Assembly: GCF_011420305.2 (NCBI RefSeq)
Contig: NZ_CP061769.1
Coordinates: 2,963,001-3,027,000 of the forward strand
Source of the DNA: Nocardioides ochotonae
Lineage (GTDB): Bacteria > Actinomycetota > Actinomycetes > Propionibacteriales > Nocardioidaceae
Length of the DNA stretch: 64,000 nucleotides
Direction: 5' to 3'
The notes beneath the pieces are model-generated. The model had not been told where the DNA came from, did no database searches, and saw only the letters and a program-made list of their open reading frames with translations. Each line of letters opens with the position of its first letter. Position 1 is the first letter of the stretch. Of the stretch, positions 41,878 to 51,152 are shown piece by piece. The translations under genes and the position numbers were made by a program.

Positions 41878-42687
41878 TCAGCCGCGGCGGGCGCGGAACG
41901 CGTCTACCGCCTGCCGGTGCTCGGGCGTGCCGAAGAGCAGCGCGATCGCCTCCACCGACTCGGGGTAGCCGACCTCGGTCCCCCGGTTGAGGAACGCCTT
42001 GCCGACCTGGACCGCGAGGCCGGAGTGCCCCGCCATCTCCTGGGCGAGCTCGAGCGCGGCGGCCAGGAGCCGGTCGTCGGCGTGCACCTCCTGCACGATC
42101 CCGATCTCCAGCGCCTTGGCCGCGTCGACGGTCCGGCCGCTCAGGGCCAGGTAGCGGGTCCACGAGCGGCCGATCACGTCCGGGCCGCGGACGATGCCGT
42201 AGCCCGGCTGCAGCCCCACCGTCGCCTCCTTGAAGGAGAACCGCGCGGACTCCGCGGCGAACGCGACATCGCAGGCCAAGGCGAGCTCGGCGCCCCCGCC
42301 GAAGGCGATCCCGTTGACCGCCCCGATCACCGGGACCGGGCACTTCTCCACCGCGTGGAACGCCTGGTAGACCCGCATCAGGTGCGGCCGGACCAGATGG
42401 ACGTCGCCGTCGAGCCCGTGGAACATGTCGATGTCCCCGCCCGCGGAGAACGCCCGCCCCTCCCCCGTCAGCACGACGGCGCGGTGGGTGTCCTGGTCCT
42501 TGCCCACCGTCTGCATCAGCGTGGTGAGCTCGGCGAACCACTGCTGGTCCATCGCGTTCAGCTTCTCCGGCCGGGACATGGTCACCACGAGCACGCCGGA
42601 GTCCAGCGAGTCCAGACGGAACCGCTCATAGCCCAAGAGGTGGCTCGGCAGGCTGCTGGGCCGCTCGCTGGGGCGGGACATGGTCAT
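41878..42687 (-). CDS. Enoyl-CoA hydratase/isomerase
   Basis: This 269-residue crotonase has VVLTGEGRAFSAGGDIDMFHG and GAVNGIAFGGGAELALACDVAFAAESARFSFKEATVGLQPGYG. The SAGGDI turn and the FKEATVGL segment are clear oxyanion-hole and active-site regions. It follows the acyl-CoA ligase with an ATGA overlap and is the last gene of the long operon that starts at the Liv binding-protein genes. A hydration or isomerisation of the newly activated acyl-CoA is likely. Confidence 0.92.
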   Translation of the reverse strand: MTMSRPSERPSSLPSHLLGYERFRLDSLDSGVLVVTMSRPEKLNAMDQQWFAELTTLMQTVGKDQDTHRAVVLTGEGRAFSAGGDIDMFHGLDGDVHLVRPHLMRVYQAFHAVEKCPVPVIGAVNGIAFGGGAELALACDVAFAAESARFSFKEATVGLQPGYGIVRGPDVIGRSWTRYLALSGRTVDAAKALEIGIVQEVHADDRLLAAALELAQEMAGHSGLAVQVGKAFLNRGTEVGYPESVEAIALLFGTPEHRQAVDAFRARRG

Positions 42688-44300
42688 GGGTTCTCCCGGT
42701 CGTAGGTGTCCGGGGTTGCTCCCTCGGCACGCAGCTTGTACTTCTCCACCCGCTGGCTCGGGGTGAGCGGCAGCGCGTCGACGGTGCGGATGAACCTCGG
42801 CACCGCGAAGGCGGTGAGCCGCCCCCGGCAGTGCTCGACCAGGGACGCCGGGGAGGGGGCGGTACCCGGAGCCGGGACCACCGCGACCATCACCTCCTCC
42901 TCGGAGAGGTCGGAGTCGACGCCGTACGCCGCCACCTGGGCCACGTCGGGATGGTCGGTGAGGACCCGTTCGACCTCCCAGGTCGAGATGTTCTCGCCGC
43001 GGCGCCGGACGGTGTCCTTCATCCGGTCCAGGAACGTCAGGTAGCCGTCGGCATCCAGGACGCCGCGGTCGCCGGTGTGGAACCACAGGTTGCGCCACGC
43101 CTCGACGCTCGCTTCGGCGTTGTGGTCGTAACCGTCGAACATCCAGCCGGGGTTCTTCGGCCGGGCGACGACCTGTCCGGGGGTGCCGGCCGGCACCGGT
43201 CGGTCCAGCTCGTCGACCACGGCGACCTGGTAGAGCGGGGACTCCTGCCCAGCGGTGCCGATCCGCCGCCGCTCGGGCGGCATCTCGCAGACGAGGGAGA
43301 CCTCCGTACTGCCGTAGATCTCGGTCAGGCGTACGTCGAAGCGCTCCTCGAAGGCGGCAAAGATCTCCGCTGGGCAGGGCGCACCGAACGCGACCCGGAC
43401 GGGGTTGGCCCGGTCGTCGGGACGGGCCGGCTGCTTGTGCAGGATGCTGACCATCGCGCCCTGGTAGTTGAATGCGGTGATCCCGTGCTCGCGGCAGATG
43501 TCCCAGAACCGCGAGGCGGTGAACCGGCGGTGCAGCAGCACCCGGGCGCCGGCCTCGAGACCAGCCATCACCGAGCAGTAGCGGGCATTGGAGTGGTAGA
43601 GCGGAAAGACGCTGTAGAGGCGGTCCTGCGCGGTGTAGCCCATCAGCTCCACCGTGTGCCGGGCGAGGTTGACGTTGGCGCGGTGCGAGAGCCGCACGCC
43701 CTTCGGCGGCCCCGTGGTGCCGGAGGTGTAGAGGATCACCGCGGTCTGGCCGGGATCGACGGGCGGCAGGGCCACGGCGTCGGCGGCGAGCACCTCGGCG
43801 AACGGGGTGGTGCACAGCCCCTCGGGCAACCCGTCGAGGCGCTCCCCCTGCTCACCGGCCAGCAGCACGAGGTGCTCCACCGAGGACCCGGGAAGCGCCT
43901 CGGCGAGCAACGGCACCAGGTCGGGCGCGCAGATCACCGCACGAGCCCGCGCCTGGGCCAGGCAGTGGGCGAGGACCACCGACCCGGCCGCGGGGTTGAG
44001 CGGCACCTCGACCAGGCCGGCCCGGGCGATCCCGAACCACGCCTGCAGCGACGCGCCGCTCGCGGGAGTCAGCACGGCGACCCGGTCCCCCGGCGCGAGC
44101 CCGAGGGACAGGAGCCCGGCGGCGACGCAGGAAGCGTCCCGGTCGAGGCGTCGCGCGTCGAGCCGCTCGGACTCGACGACGATCTCGGCGCCCTGCCTCG
44201 CGGGGTCGGCGGCCACGTCGGCCAACCAGTCCCCGATGCTGGGCACTCTCGTGATGCCGGGCTCGCTCGTGGTGGCGCGGCCCAGGCTCGCCGCGGTCAT
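42684..44300 (-). CDS. Acyl-CoA ligase (AMP-binding family)
   Basis: This 538-residue ligase has ILYTSGTTGPPKGVRLSHRANV (A3), EIYGSTEVSLVCEMP (A5), WFHTGDRGVLDADGYLTFLDRMKDTVRRRGENISTWEVE (A7-A8) and PSQRVEKYKLRAEG with the A10 lysine. It resembles the ligase at 39326 throughout the C-terminal half. Four-base overlaps join it to the PPOx-fold gene before it and the crotonase after it. Being in one string with a Liv-type importer, it may activate the imported acid. Confidence 0.93.
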   Translation of the reverse strand: MTAASLGRATTSEPGITRVPSIGDWLADVAADPARQGAEIVVESERLDARRLDRDASCVAAGLLSLGLAPGDRVAVLTPASGASLQAWFGIARAGLVEVPLNPAAGSVVLAHCLAQARARAVICAPDLVPLLAEALPGSSVEHLVLLAGEQGERLDGLPEGLCTTPFAEVLAADAVALPPVDPGQTAVILYTSGTTGPPKGVRLSHRANVNLARHTVELMGYTAQDRLYSVFPLYHSNARYCSVMAGLEAGARVLLHRRFTASRFWDICREHGITAFNYQGAMVSILHKQPARPDDRANPVRVAFGAPCPAEIFAAFEERFDVRLTEIYGSTEVSLVCEMPPERRRIGTAGQESPLYQVAVVDELDRPVPAGTPGQVVARPKNPGWMFDGYDHNAEASVEAWRNLWFHTGDRGVLDADGYLTFLDRMKDTVRRRGENISTWEVERVLTDHPDVAQVAAYGVDSDLSEEEVMVAVVPAPGTAPSPASLVEHCRGRLTAFAVPRFIRTVDALPLTPSQRVEKYKLRAEGATPDTYDRENP

Positions 44301-44827
44301 GACGCCGCCGCTCCGCCCCGGCCGTCGCCGGCGAGGCGGGTGGAGTCGTGCGAGGCGGTGACCCCGGTCGGCACCACCTCGATCACCACCCGGTTCGGAC
44401 TGTCCAGCAGCCTGACGAAGGCGTCGGGGTCGGCGGGCGCCAGTCTCGGGGCCAGCCTGCGCACCCGGCCCATCACCACCTCGCGGTCCCGGTGCACCAC
44501 CGCCTCGCCGCGCAGGGCGACCATCCGGCGTCCGGGCAGGTCGGTGCCGATGCTCGACACCACGACCGCGACCCTGGGGTCGGAGTCGACCCCGCGCACC
44601 TGGCGCCGCCCCTCGACGGTGGCGAACCAGAAGTGGCCCGCCTCGTCGACCTGGAAGCTCATCACGACCCCGGTCGGAAGCCCGTCCTGGAGGAAGGTGA
44701 GGACGCACTCGGTCTGCGCATCCCACAGCTGCCGCTGCTCGGTGACCCCGAGCCGGGCGGCGGCCAGGTCCTCGATGTGTCTCTCCCCCGGCCGCTCGCC
44801 CGGTTCCGACCGTGGGTCAGGCGTCAT
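44297..44827 (-). CDS. Pyridoxamine-phosphate-oxidase-fold (FMN/F420 split-barrel) protein
   Basis: This split-barrel flavoprotein of 176 residues has ECVLTFLQDGLPTGVVMSFQVDEAGHFWFATVEGRRQVRGVDSDPRVAVVVSS, followed by RRMVALRGEAVVHRDREVVMGRVRRLAPRL, the general PPOx/FDOR layout. In actinobacteria many such proteins use F420 rather than FMN, and the sequence alone does not decide which. It overlaps livF by 11 bases and the ligase by 4, so it is coupled to the transport and activation operon. The substrate is unknown. Confidence 0.83.
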   Translation of the reverse strand: MTPDPRSEPGERPGERHIEDLAAARLGVTEQRQLWDAQTECVLTFLQDGLPTGVVMSFQVDEAGHFWFATVEGRRQVRGVDSDPRVAVVVSSIGTDLPGRRMVALRGEAVVHRDREVVMGRVRRLAPRLAPADPDAFVRLLDSPNRVVIEVVPTGVTASHDSTRLAGDGRGGAAAS

Positions 44828-45536
44828 CCAGGGCCGCCTCGCCGAGCATCGCGTGCACGATCGCCTTGTTGCCCCTGGCCTCCGACGCCGGACCGGTCCA
44901 CACCGTCTCGCCGCGGTTGACCACCACGACGTCGTCGGCGATCCGAAGCCCGGCGTCGGCGTTCTGCTCGACCATCAGGATGCCGATCCCGTGGTCCGCC
45001 ATCCGCCGGACGCTGGTGAGGACCTGCTCCACCATCGTGGGCGCGAGCCCCATCGAGGGCTCGTCCATCAGCATCATCCGGGGCTTCGACATCAGCGCCC
45101 GGCCGAACGCGAGCATCTGCTGCTCACCACCGCTGAGGAGACCCGCCTGGGAGCTGCGCCGCTCACCGAGGATCGGGAACTGGGCGTAGATCTCCTCGAT
45201 GCTCTTCTCGATTCCGCCGCGTGGCGCGACGTACGCACCGATCCGGAGGTTCTCCTCGACGGTGAGCGGGAAGAAGATCTTCCGCCCCTCCGGGACCAGC
45301 GTCATCCCCTTGCGGACCACCTTGTGCGCCGGGGTGCCCACCAGGGACTGCCCGTCGAAGGTCACGGTCCCGGACGCGGGCCGGTGGAAGCCGGCCACGG
45401 CCCTCAGGCTCGTGGTCTTGCCCGCCCCGTTGGCCCCGAGGACGAGGGTGATCTTCCCGCTCTGTGCCGCGAAGGAGACCCCGTGGACGGCCCGGACCGG
45501 ACCGTAGTTGACGTGCAGGTCGGTCACCTCAAGCAT
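44817..45536 (-). CDS. Branched-chain-amino-acid-type ABC transporter ATPase, LivF-like
   Basis: This 239-residue ABC ATPase has Walker A GANGAGKTTS, signature LLSGGEQQMLAFGRAL and Walker B RMMLMDEPSMGLAP with the H-loop region GIGILMVEQNADA. Length and sequence match LivF. Such importers in catabolic islands often carry aromatic or carboxylic acids rather than amino acids. It overlaps livG by 8 bases and the PPOx gene by 11. Confidence 0.92.
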   Translation of the reverse strand: MLEVTDLHVNYGPVRAVHGVSFAAQSGKITLVLGANGAGKTTSLRAVAGFHRPASGTVTFDGQSLVGTPAHKVVRKGMTLVPEGRKIFFPLTVEENLRIGAYVAPRGGIEKSIEEIYAQFPILGERRSSQAGLLSGGEQQMLAFGRALMSKPRMMLMDEPSMGLAPTMVEQVLTSVRRMADHGIGILMVEQNADAGLRIADDVVVVNRGETVWTGPASEARGNKAIVHAMLGEAALDDA

Positions 45537-46290
45537 CGCGGGCCGCCCCCTTCCCCAAGTAGGCCTCCTGGACGTCCGGGTGACGCACGACCTCCTGCGG
45601 CGTCCCCTGGGCGATCAGCTTTCCGAAGTTCATCGCGAACAGGTAGTCGCAGGTGTCGACCATCATCTGCACGTCGTGCTCCACGATGAACTGGGTGATG
45701 CCCTCCTCGAGCAACTGCTTCATCAGCACCCCGATCTCGGCCCGCTCGGTGCTGTTCATGCCGGCGGTCGGCTCGTCGAGCAGCAGCAACCGCGGTCGGC
45801 CGATGATCGCGCGGGCGAACTCGACGCGGCGCTGCATGCCGTAGGAGAGCTCGTCGGGGCGCAGCTGGGCGACCTCGCGGACGCCCACGCGCTCCATCAC
45901 CTCCTCGACCCGGGCGCCGGCCTCCTTGCGCTGCTGCCTGGGGAGGGTGTCCTGGCCGAGCAGGATGTTGTCGCGGACCGAGCGGTCCTCGAGCAGCCGT
46001 ACGGTCTGGAACGTGCGGGCGATCCCCATGTGGTGGACCGTCCGCGCCGGACGCTTGGTGTAGTCCTTGCCGTCGAGGACGAACCGGCCCCGGGTGAGCG
46101 GGGTCAGCCGGGTCATCGCCCCGAGCAGGGTGGACTTGCCGGAGCCGTTGGGGCCGAGCACCCCGTAGATCTGTCCCGGACGCATCTCCAGGGTGATCCC
46201 GTCGACGGCCTTGACGCCGCCGAAGTGCACCGCGACGTCTCGGACCTCGAGCAGCGCCGTCCTCTGGCGCACCGTGGTGGTGTCAGTCAT
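45529..46290 (-). CDS. Branched-chain-amino-acid-type ABC transporter ATPase, LivG-like
   Basis: This 253-residue ATPase has Walker A GPNGSGKSTL, LivG-type GIARTFQTVRLLEDRSVRDNILLG, signature LSYGMQRRVEFARAI, Walker B LLLLDEPTAGMN and the H-loop IVEHDVQMMV. It pairs with the LivF-like subunit. The ATG at 46290 follows the livM stop by 5 bases. Its C-terminal YLGKGAARDA is typical of LivG. Confidence 0.92.
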   Translation of the reverse strand: MTDTTTVRQRTALLEVRDVAVHFGGVKAVDGITLEMRPGQIYGVLGPNGSGKSTLLGAMTRLTPLTRGRFVLDGKDYTKRPARTVHHMGIARTFQTVRLLEDRSVRDNILLGQDTLPRQQRKEAGARVEEVMERVGVREVAQLRPDELSYGMQRRVEFARAIIGRPRLLLLDEPTAGMNSTERAEIGVLMKQLLEEGITQFIVEHDVQMMVDTCDYLFAMNFGKLIAQGTPQEVVRHPDVQEAYLGKGAARDA

Positions 46291-46295
46291 CTGCC

Positions 46296-47183
46296 TCAGC
46301 TCGTCTCTTGCAGAGCGGCCGCGATGCGGGCCCGCTCTTCTCGGGTGCGGAACCGGTGCCAGGAGTCCTTCGCGACCCCGAGCACGCCGGTGGGCAGGTA
46401 GATCGCGGCCGCGGCGACGATGAAGCCGTAGGCGACCTTCTCCCACTCCTCGACGAACGACAGGACGGTCGGCAGCCAGACGAAGATGACGGCGCCGATC
46501 ATGGCCCCGATCCACGAGCGGGAGCCGCCGACGACGATCGCGGTCAGTGCCACGATGACCAGGTGGAAGTTGACCTCGGCCGGGGTGATCGTCGAACGGA
46601 GCAGGGTGGTGAGTGCGCCCGCCAGTCCACCGATCAGCCCGGAGACGAGGAACGACATCCGGCGGTAGCCGGCGATGTTGATGCCGAGCGCGTTGGCCAG
46701 CTCCGGGTCCTCGCGCACCGTGTCGATCCGTCGGCCCAGGCCCTTCATCTCGGTCCACTGCAGCAGCGCCACGACTGCGAGCACGACCAGCACGATGTGG
46801 GTCATGGTGATCTCGCCGAGCGCCCCGTAGAGCCCACCGGCACCGCCGGTGGCGTCACCGCCGTTGACCGCGACCACGGAGACGATCAGCGTGAACGCGA
46901 TCGTCGCCATGCCCATGTAGAGGCCGCTGAGCTGCTGGACGACCAGGCCGAGCACGAGGACCGCCGCTCCCGCGGCCAGGGTCCCGGCCAGGACGGCCGG
47001 CCAGGTGGACCACTCGAGGTGGACCATCGCCATCGCGGCGCCGTAGCCGCCGACGCCGAAGGCACCGACACCGGCGAAGGAGAAGACCCCGAAGCGCAGC
47101 GGCACCTGGATGCTGAGCGCGAGCAGCAGCGTGGTCAGTGTCGTCTGGATCAGGACGACGTTCATGTAGTACCAGTCGCTCAT
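46296..47183 (-). CDS. ABC transporter permease, LivM-like
   Basis: This 295-residue polytopic membrane protein has about eight or nine hydrophobic helices. The family block RIDTVREDPELANALGINIAGYRRMSFLVSGLIGGLAGAL, the cytoplasmic loop that contacts the ATPases, identifies LivM. GGSRSWIGAMIGAVIFVWLP follows. It overlaps the LivH-like gene by 4 bases, so both permeases are made together. Confidence 0.92.
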   Translation of the reverse strand: MSDWYYMNVVLIQTTLTTLLLALSIQVPLRFGVFSFAGVGAFGVGGYGAAMAMVHLEWSTWPAVLAGTLAAGAAVLVLGLVVQQLSGLYMGMATIAFTLIVSVVAVNGGDATGGAGGLYGALGEITMTHIVLVVLAVVALLQWTEMKGLGRRIDTVREDPELANALGINIAGYRRMSFLVSGLIGGLAGALTTLLRSTITPAEVNFHLVIVALTAIVVGGSRSWIGAMIGAVIFVWLPTVLSFVEEWEKVAYGFIVAAAAIYLPTGVLGVAKDSWHRFRTREERARIAAALQETS

Positions 47184-48064
47184 GTACGTCGCACCTCCTT
47201 GCGGCCGAGGAGCCCCTGCGGGCGAGCGAGCAGGATCAGGAAGATGAGCCCGAAGGAGACCGCGTCGACCCAGGTGCCCCAGTTCATCACCAGGACGAAG
47301 GTCTCGGCGCCGGCCAGCACATAGGCGCCGATGACCGTGCCGAGCATCGAGCCGAGGCCACCGAGCACGATGATCGCGAACGCCTTGATGACCAGCTGGT
47401 CACCGGTCTCCGGAGCGATGGCCCCGAGGTGGAAGGTGAGCAGCGCGCCGGCGAGACCGGCCAGACCGCCGGCCACCGCCATCGTGCTGAAGGCCAGGAG
47501 CGGGCGGTTCACGCCCATCCCGGCGCTGGTCTCGGCGTCGACACCGATGGCGCGCAGGGCCAGGCCCTGGCGCGACCTGCGGAGCCAGACGGTGAGGCCG
47601 ATCCCGATCGCCAGTCCGGCGACGATGATGATCGCCGACGTGGTGGTCAGCCGGAGCCCGAAGACCTCGAAGACCTCGGACTTGTAGCTGCTGTTGAACC
47701 CGAACGGGCTCGAGCGGGTCTCCCGCTGCGCGAGGGCGAGAGGGATCGCGGCGACCCCGATGCCCCCGATCAGGATCCGCATCTCGGCCGCGTGCTGGCT
47801 CTTGGACCGCTTGAGGATCGGCTGGAAGGCCAGCAGCTGGGTGAGCGAGGAGATCACGGCCCCGACGAGCACGGAGATGCCGATGACGCCGAGGAAGGGC
47901 AGCTCGGTCTCCTTGGAGACCATGTGGCCGACGAAGGCCGAGAACATGAAGGTGGCACCGTGGGCGAAGTTGAGGATGCCGATGGTCCCCCAGACCAGGG
48001 CCATCCCGAGGGCGAACAGCAGGTAGATCGAGCCCAGCGTCGCCGCGTTCAGCAGGTCTTGCAC
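47180..48064 (-). CDS. ABC transporter permease, LivH-like
   Basis: This 294-residue permease has ATLGSIYLLFALGMALVWGTIGILNFAHGATFMFSAFVGHMV, the LivH opening, then RRSRQGLALRAIGVDAETSAGMGVNRPLLAFSTMAVAGGLAGLAGAL (ATPase contact loop) and AFAIIVLGGLGSMLGTVIGAYVL. GTG at 48064 is selected for its GAGAGGAA; the frame is open farther upstream, but that part is not family-like. It is the first membrane gene after the binding protein. Confidence 0.91.
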   Translation of the reverse strand: MQDLLNAATLGSIYLLFALGMALVWGTIGILNFAHGATFMFSAFVGHMVSKETELPFLGVIGISVLVGAVISSLTQLLAFQPILKRSKSQHAAEMRILIGGIGVAAIPLALAQRETRSSPFGFNSSYKSEVFEVFGLRLTTTSAIIIVAGLAIGIGLTVWLRRSRQGLALRAIGVDAETSAGMGVNRPLLAFSTMAVAGGLAGLAGALLTFHLGAIAPETGDQLVIKAFAIIVLGGLGSMLGTVIGAYVLAGAETFVLVMNWGTWVDAVSFGLIFLILLARPQGLLGRKEVRRT

Positions 48065-48161
48065 GTGGGTTCCTCTCGGTTGTGCGGGCGAGCGGAGGGA
48101 GCCTCGCGTGGTGCGGCGCGCCGGTCGTGGATCGGAGCGCCGCACCCCGGGAGGGCCGGAG

Positions 48162-49319
48162 TCACTTGAGGAGCGTCTCCTTGCCGTTCTGCCAGCGCAC
48201 CAGGACGCCGTCGATCCGGGCATCGTTGCCGTCGAAGGTCAGGTCGCCCATGGCGCCTGTGAAGCCGTCGCCCGCAATCTCCTCGAGACCCTTGCGGATG
48301 CCCTCGCGCGAGGAGTCGCCGGAGGCCTCGACGGCCCGGGCGATCCACCACACGGCGTCGTAGCCGTCTGCGGCGTACGGGTCGGGCTCCTTGTCGAACT
48401 TCTTCTGGAACGCCTTGGTGAACGCGTCGGACTCCTTGTCCTCCATCGCCACGGAGAACGGCACCGGATAGACCAGGCCGTTGGCGTTGTCGCCGGCGGC
48501 CTCGATGTTGCCGGCCGCCTGCACCGAGGTGGCCACGACCTGCCCGTCGTAGCCAGCGTCGTTGAGCTGCCCCAGGGCGGTCACCGACTGCGGGGCGATG
48601 AGCAGCATGACCAGGGCGTCGGCGCCCTCCTTGGCGACCTGCTGCGCCTGACCGGAGAAGTCCTGCGTGGTCATCTGGACGGGGAGCGACTGCACGATCT
48701 CGATGCCCCGCTCCTCAGCCATCGCCGGCACGTCGTCCTCGCCGAGCAGCGCGAAGGTCGGGAACGTGGCGTTGTAGAGGACGGAGGCGGTCTTGACGCC
48801 CTCCTCCTCCAGGAAGTCCATCACCGAGGCGTAGTAGGACTCCATCGGCGGGGTGACGCGGAAGGTGTAGTCGTTGACCACCACTCCCTCGCCGCCGGCC
48901 TGGGTGAAGATCGTCGGCACCTTGCTGCGGCCCACCAGCGGGGCCACGGTGGCGGCCTGCTGGGTGGAGACCGGGCCGAGGACGGCGTCGACGTCCCGGT
49001 CGGCCATCGCCTTGTTCATCTCGCTCGAGGCGCGCTCGATCTCGCCGGCGGTGTCGTACTTCTCCAGCTCGATCTTCACGTCGTCACCGAGGAATCCCTG
49101 CTCCTCGATCTCCTCGATCGCCAGCTCGGCACCCTCCGAGGCACCCAGACCCGCGTAGGCGACCGGCCCGGTCTGGTCCTGCACCTGCGCGATCTTGATC
49201 GTGCCGTCACCGCCGTCGCCGGCGCTGTCGCCGCCGCTGCCGCAGGCAGCCGTGCCGCACACCGTCGCCATGGCCACTCCGGCCACCAGGGTCCTGCGCC
49301 TCAGCGCTCCACTCCCCAT
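48162..49319 (-). CDS. ABC transporter substrate-binding lipoprotein, LivK-like
   Basis: This 385-residue type I periplasmic-binding-fold protein serves the Liv-like transporter. The signal peptide with lipobox GTAACGS puts lipid-anchored Cys at about residue 26, followed by the usual Gly/Ser/Asp-rich linker. The mature part begins IKIAQVQDQTGPVAYAGLGASEGAELAIEEI and has VDAVLGPVSTQQAATVAPL. It most likely sits on the outer face of the membrane and delivers the substrate. It follows the flavoprotein gene at 49378 on the same strand. Confidence 0.93.
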   Translation of the reverse strand: MGSGALRRRTLVAGVAMATVCGTAACGSGGDSAGDGGDGTIKIAQVQDQTGPVAYAGLGASEGAELAIEEIEEQGFLGDDVKIELEKYDTAGEIERASSEMNKAMADRDVDAVLGPVSTQQAATVAPLVGRSKVPTIFTQAGGEGVVVNDYTFRVTPPMESYYASVMDFLEEEGVKTASVLYNATFPTFALLGEDDVPAMAEERGIEIVQSLPVQMTTQDFSGQAQQVAKEGADALVMLLIAPQSVTALGQLNDAGYDGQVVATSVQAAGNIEAAGDNANGLVYPVPFSVAMEDKESDAFTKAFQKKFDKEPDPYAADGYDAVWWIARAVEASGDSSREGIRKGLEEIAGDGFTGAMGDLTFDGNDARIDGVLVRWQNGKETLLK

Positions 49320-49377
49320 CTTGTTCCTCCAGCTGTTGTTGGGTGCCGGTCCCGTCGCCGCGCGACGGGCCGGCGTG

Positions 49378-51075
49378 TCAGGCGATCGGATCGCCGGACA
49401 GCTCGTGACCGACCAGGTAGGCCAGCGTCAGTCCGCGCCCGAGCGCGATTCCCGAGTTGTAGGCGGTCCCGGTGGTGGTGAGTGCCGCCACCGAGCCCGC
49501 GGCATGGAGGCCGGGCACCGGCTTCCCGCCTTCGTCCAGGACGTGTCCGTCCCCGTCGATCCGGACACCCGAGGTGCCGATCCCCGTGCCGACGAAGCGG
49601 AGCCGGATGCCGTGGAACGGGGCTTGGACGATCGGTCCGAGGACGGGGCTGGGCGTGTTGTCGGGGTCCCCGGCGAACTTGTTGACGTAGTCGACCGTGC
49701 CGCGGCCCCAGTCGGGGTCCTCACCCCGCTCGGCGAACTCGCTGAACCGCTCTGCGGTCCGGGCGAGCTGCTCGCCGTCGATGCCCAGCAGGTCGCCCAG
49801 CTCCTCGAGGGTGTCGGCCGACTGCACCCAGCCCTCGGGGTAGTCCCCGCCGGGCGGCGTGGCAGCCAGGCCGTACTTGACCCGGTGCTGGTCGTCCCAG
49901 ACCAGGAAGAACGGCAGGTGCGTGTCGTCCGGGTCGAGCGTGCGCCGGCAGATGTCGACCCAGTAGGAGTCGTTGCAGTAGCGGTTGCCGTGCCGGTCGA
50001 CGATCATCGAGTGCGGCATCGCGTACTCCGGTCCGTAGCCGAAGCCAGTGCCGACCTGCGAGCGCCACCCGGGCAGGATCGGCGTGGCGTTGGCCGGGAT
50101 CCTGGCGATCTGTGCGCCGACCTGGCGGGCCAGCCTGATCCCGTCGCCGCGCAGGGACTCCGGGGCGACCGATCCCCAGTTCTCCTCGGTGAGCCCGAGG
50201 ATCTCGTGGACCAGCTCGGGGTCCCAGTCGTAGGTGCTGGTGGCCAGCACCACGGGGCCGCGCAGCTCGGCGGTGCCGTCGGGGGTGTCGGCCCGCACGC
50301 CGACGACGACGCCGTCCTCGGTGAGCAGCTCGACAACCCGGTGCTCGGTGCGGATGTCGACCAGCTCGTGGGCGGCCGCCCGGGCCAGGAAGCCCGCGAC
50401 GACGCCGGTGCCATAGGTGAGCGGGTCGGACCCGGCGACCTTCTCGAACTCGGTGCCGTCGGAGAGGCCGAAGGCGGGGAGGCCCGCGTGGGACCGCTTC
50501 GTGGCCGACCTCTCCTCGCCGGACTCGTCGACGTACGTCGCCCGACGCCCCTTCTCCAGCAGCTCGCGGTAGGTGCGACCCACCGGGAAGTAGGGGCTGT
50601 AGCGGAGCTTGTCGCGCCACTCACCGAGCACGCTCCCGTCGACCACCTCGTTGGTGAGGTAGCGCCCCTGGGGCAGCGCGCCCTTGGCCTCGTTGTGGTA
50701 GTCGGCGAGGCCGGGGATCACCGTCCACCGGATCGCGTCGTGATCCTCGAAGTACTGCATCGCCCGCGGCGAGACGTCGATCCAGCGCAGCAGGGCCTGC
50801 TCGTCCAGGACCTCCGGTGCCAGGTGGGAGGCGACGTCGCGGATGTAGGTCTCGGTCAGCGCCTTGGAGTCACCCTCGATCCCCTCGCGGCGGGCCACGT
50901 GGTTGTCGCCGCACCAGACCTGGCCGCCGGAGTAGGCGGCGGCGCCACCGACAAGCTCGGCGGCCTCCAGCACGATCGCCGGACGCCCGTTGAGGGCGCA
51001 GGTCAGCGCGGTGGAGAGGCCCGACAGGCCCGCTCCGACCACGAGCACGGGGATCTGCTCTTCGTTGTCCGACAC
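49378..51075 (-). CDS. FAD-binding dehydrogenase, KstD/fumarate-reductase-like
   Basis: This 565-residue flavoprotein begins IPVLVVGAGLSGLSTALTCALNGRPAIVLEAAELVGGAAAYSGGQVWCGDNH, the GxGxxG and GG-A-YSGG FAD blocks of the 3-ketosteroid-1-dehydrogenase/fumarate-reductase group. It ends VPGLHAAGSVAALTTTGTAYNSGIALGRGLTLAYLVGHEL. A second such gene is at 57902, not closely alike. These enzymes dehydrogenate or reduce ring ketones; steroid activity is only one possibility. A promoter-like AT-rich stretch at 51134-51170 precedes it, and the Liv-like genes follow. Confidence 0.85.
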   Translation of the reverse strand: MSDNEEQIPVLVVGAGLSGLSTALTCALNGRPAIVLEAAELVGGAAAYSGGQVWCGDNHVARREGIEGDSKALTETYIRDVASHLAPEVLDEQALLRWIDVSPRAMQYFEDHDAIRWTVIPGLADYHNEAKGALPQGRYLTNEVVDGSVLGEWRDKLRYSPYFPVGRTYRELLEKGRRATYVDESGEERSATKRSHAGLPAFGLSDGTEFEKVAGSDPLTYGTGVVAGFLARAAAHELVDIRTEHRVVELLTEDGVVVGVRADTPDGTAELRGPVVLATSTYDWDPELVHEILGLTEENWGSVAPESLRGDGIRLARQVGAQIARIPANATPILPGWRSQVGTGFGYGPEYAMPHSMIVDRHGNRYCNDSYWVDICRRTLDPDDTHLPFFLVWDDQHRVKYGLAATPPGGDYPEGWVQSADTLEELGDLLGIDGEQLARTAERFSEFAERGEDPDWGRGTVDYVNKFAGDPDNTPSPVLGPIVQAPFHGIRLRFVGTGIGTSGVRIDGDGHVLDEGGKPVPGLHAAGSVAALTTTGTAYNSGIALGRGLTLAYLVGHELSGDPIA

Positions 51076-51133
51076 GTCTTCACTCCTGGTCCCTCAGTCC
51101 GTGGTCTGCGTCACACGGTTGGAGAGGAGTGAA

Positions 51134-51144
51134 TATCATTATCA
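51134..51144. promoter_or_regulatory. AT-rich motif at the flavoprotein/transporter operon promoter
   Basis: TATCATTATCA lies 58 bases before the minus-strand start at 51075. On that strand a TTGACA hexamer stands just upstream of it. Motif and hexamer together look like a real promoter with an overlapping binding site. Confidence 0.45.
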
Positions 51145-51152
51145 GGATTGTG

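Noticed and set aside
44817..49319. Assigning livFGMHK symbols and leucine uptake
   Set aside because: The subunit types are clear, but substrate specificity of such importers cannot be read from sequence, and the genes are tied to a CoA ligase, so the symbols were left empty.
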